NCBI GenBank assembly: GCA_002342255.1
Contig: DDPP01000038.1
Location: 41,049 to 47,005 of the forward strand
Source of the DNA: Micrococcales bacterium UBA2465
Lineage (GTDB): Bacteria; Actinomycetota; Actinomycetes; Actinomycetales; Microbacteriaceae
Direction: 5' to 3'
Length of the DNA stretch: 5,957 nt
Below, in pieces: positions 4,195-5,957 of this stretch. The notes beneath the pieces were generated by a model that saw nothing but the letters and a program-made list of their open reading frames with translations, ran no database searches and had not been told where the DNA came from. A program made the position numbers and the translations under genes. The number at the start of each line of letters is the position of its first letter. Position 1 is the stretch's first letter.

Positions 4195-5957
4195 ATGGCA
4201 AAAAACGATCCTATTTTGAAAGTAGAGAACTTCAATGTGGAGTTCTGGGTTGACGGTGTCTGGTATCCGGCTGCTATCAACATGAATTTTGAGGTAGCCG
4301 CAGGTGAAGTTCTTGCCATCGTTGGTGAATCAGGTTCAGGTAAGTCCACAACTGCTATGGGTCTGATGGGTCTGCTTGCTGAAAATGCTCGTACCTCAGG
4401 AAGCGTAAAAGTTAAGGGTACTGAGATGCTGAATCAGCCAATTGGAACCCTGCGTAAATTCCGTGGTAAGGAAGTTGCCTACATTTTCCAAGAGCCGATG
4501 ACCGCTCTCAACCCTGTTTATACTGTTGGCTTCCAAATCGTTGAGGTGCTCAGAAACCACTTCATTATGGGTCCAGATCAGGCTCGCGAACGGGCGATTG
4601 AACTTTTGACCATGGTTGAACTTCCAGATCCTGCTCGAAGCTTCGACAAGTATCCTCACCAACTTTCTGGTGGTCAGCGCCAACGTGCGATGATTGCTCA
4701 GTCTTTGGCTTGTGACCCTGCTTTACTGATTGCCGATGAGCCAACTACAGCTCTAGATGTAACAGTTCAGGCTGAAATCCTCGACCTAATGCGTAACCTA
4801 AAGGACAACCTAAACTCAGCGGTCCTTCTAATTACACACGACATGGGTGTGGTTGCTGACCTATCAGACCGTATCTTGGTTATGAAAGATGGTCTGACTG
4901 TTGAAGAGAACACTTCTGACAAAATCTTCAATGCACCTAAGCACCCTTATACCAAATCGCTTTTGGCATCTGTTCCTAAGCTTGGTTCAACTAAGGTTCG
5001 CACCTTGGAGGCTTCTTCAAATAAGGCTGCTCCCGTTTTGGAAGTAACCGACTTGGTCATCGAATATCCCAAGCGTGGGCGTATTCCTGCATTCCGAGCT
5101 GTAGATGTAATTTCTTTCAGCATTCAACCTGGTGAAATTCTTGGTCTTGTTGGTGAATCTGGTTCTGGTAAGACTACCGTTGGCCGCGCGGCGATTGGTC
5201 TTCTTCCAGTGCACGAGGGTTCCATCAAGGTTTTAGGTGAAGAAATCGCAGGAGCTTCGATGGCTAAGCTGCGTTCTATTCGCAAGCACACCGGTATCGT
5301 ATTCCAAGACCCAGCGTCTTCACTAAACCCAAGACTTCCAATCGGTGAATCAATTGGTGAGCCGTTGTTCTTGGCTGGTGAAGCTAAAGGTGAAGAACTA
5401 AATAGGCGAGTAGAAGAACTTTTGGACTCAGTTGAACTTCCTCGCTCATACCGTAACCGCTATCCGCACGAGCTTTCTGGTGGTCAGAAGCAACGTGTTG
5501 GTATTGCTCGCGCCTTGGCTCTCTCGCCAAATCTATTGATCGCTGACGAACCTACTTCGGCCCTTGACGTTTCTGTTCAGGCTAGATTCCTAGACCTACT
5601 TCAAGATCTGCAGGACCGCCTGAAGTTTGCCTGTTTGTTCATCACCCACGACATCGGTGTTGTTGATATCTTGGCTCACCGCATCGCCGTGATGCAGTAT
5701 GGAAAGCTAGTTGAAATTGGTCCTAGAGATACCATTTTGAACACACCAAAAGAGCTTTACACCAAGACCCTTCTCGCTGCTGTCCCAGTTCCAGATCCTA
5801 AGGAACAGAAAATACGTCGTGAGGCTCGTGCAAAGTTACTGAGTACAAACACAGTTCCAACCGTGACATCCACTCCAAAGGCGACCACAGCCAAAAAAGC
5901 TCCAGCAAAGCCAGCAGCTAAGCCAGCTGCACCTGCTAAGCCTGCCGCTAAGAAGCC
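4195..5957 (+). CDS. Fused DppD-DppF-type double ABC ATPase, 3' end outside the window
   Basis: One open frame of 587 codons continues past the right edge. It holds two complete nucleotide-binding domains of the peptide/nickel importer class, normally made as separate DppD and DppF, and should energise the two permeases from the cytoplasmic side. Domain 1: Walker A GESGSGKST 44-52, Q-loop Gln99, signature LSGGQ 157-161, Walker B LLIADE 177-182, switch His215, then an oligopeptide-type C-terminal extension (APKHPYTKSLLASVP, 247-261). A short linker of about 15-20 residues leads to domain 2: Walker A GESGSGKTT 320-328, Q-loop Gln371, LSGGQ 427-431, LLIADE 447-452, His485, and the second extension (TPKELYTKTLLAAVP, 517-531). 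All catalytic residues are present in both halves, so both sites should hydrolyse ATP. From about 559 the protein turns into an Ala/Lys/Pro tail of unknown length. Start ATG 4195 is the first possible in its frame. The PH-domain gene separates it from dppC. Confidence 0.93.
   Translation, partial: MAKNDPILKVENFNVEFWVDGVWYPAAINMNFEVAAGEVLAIVGESGSGKSTTAMGLMGLLAENARTSGSVKVKGTEMLNQPIGTLRKFRGKEVAYIFQEPMTALNPVYTVGFQIVEVLRNHFIMGPDQARERAIELLTMVELPDPARSFDKYPHQLSGGQRQRAMIAQSLACDPALLIADEPTTALDVTVQAEILDLMRNLKDNLNSAVLLITHDMGVVADLSDRILVMKDGLTVEENTSDKIFNAPKHPYTKSLLASVPKLGSTKVRTLEASSNKAAPVLEVTDLVIEYPKRGRIPAFRAVDVISFSIQPGEILGLVGESGSGKTTVGRAAIGLLPVHEGSIKVLGEEIAGASMAKLRSIRKHTGIVFQDPASSLNPRLPIGESIGEPLFLAGEAKGEELNRRVEELLDSVELPRSYRNRYPHELSGGQKQRVGIARALALSPNLLIADEPTSALDVSVQARFLDLLQDLQDRLKFACLFITHDIGVVDILAHRIAVMQYGKLVEIGPRDTILNTPKELYTKTLLAAVPVPDPKEQKIRREARAKLLSTNTVPTVTSTPKATTAKKAPAKPAAKPAAPAKPAAKK
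5890..5957 (+). repeat. Low-complexity Ala/Lys/Pro-coding tail of the ATPase
   Basis: From residue 566 to the window edge the product is only Ala, Lys and Pro, in irregular AKPAA/APAKP-like units coded by varied synonymous codons (GCT, GCA, GCC; AAG, AAA; CCA, CCT). It is basic and surely disordered, resembling histone-H1-like tails. Because codons vary, the repeat is stronger in protein than in DNA, which argues against a very recent slippage expansion. It may end the protein or link to a further domain beyond the window. Confidence 0.75.

Noticed and set aside
4396..4683. Short - strand open frame inside the first ATPase domain
   Set aside because: It is antisense to the conserved Q-loop and signature region of a clear ATPase domain; a shadow.
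4315..5175. Near-identical DNA stretches around the two Walker A and the two LSGGQ motifs, as a repeat or recombination site
   Set aside because: The similarity is confined to codons of the conserved ATPase motifs and comes from homologous domains, not from a DNA repeat.
5017..5214. Short - strand open frame over the second ATPase domain
   Set aside because: It is antisense to the linker and second Walker A motif; no domain is visible in its translation.

Overview
The window holds most of one peptide-type (Dpp/Opp, nickel/peptide family) ABC importer locus. It very probably comes from a low-to-medium GC actinobacterium. The best guess is a small-genome freshwater or marine Microbacteriaceae-like lineage, judged from the gene order, the very long DppB-type permease, the fused double ATPase with an Ala/Lys/Pro tail, and a PH-domain membrane protein of actinobacterial type. 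This placement is inference from protein style, not from a marker gene.

Layout on the + strand: (1) the C-terminal 256 codons of a family 5 extracellular substrate-binding protein, cut by the left edge; (2) a 180-bp intercistronic region with nested inverted repeats, including a near-perfect 12-bp stem that looks like a terminator or processing hairpin; (3) a 511-residue DppB/OppB-type permease starting with GTG; (4) seven bases later, a 344-residue DppC/OppC-type permease; (5) on the - strand, a 194-residue membrane protein with a bacterial PH domain, convergent with dppC (9-bp gap) and divergent from the next gene (71-bp gap); (6) a fused DppD-DppF double ATPase of at least 587 residues, running off the right edge inside a low-complexity Ala/Lys/Pro tail.

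Together these genes supply a complete importer: the binding protein captures substrate outside the membrane, the two permeases form the channel, and the single fused ATPase supplies both nucleotide-binding domains. The substrate cannot be read from the sequence; oligopeptides or dipeptides are the default guess. The binding protein has extreme codon bias (all Asn AAC, all Lys AAG), which the permeases do not share. This fits a highly expressed binding protein followed by a hairpin that lowers expression of the membrane parts.

The points most worth a second look are the apparent six-helix insertion in the DppB-type permease; the oppositely oriented PH gene inside the transporter cluster, together with an unexpectedly long in-register antisense reading frame that has a good ribosome binding site; the alternative RNA pairings after the binding-protein gene; and the basic tail of the fused ATPase. 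Nothing here is clearly a new defence or mobile system. No tRNA, rRNA, CRISPR or insertion sequence was seen.
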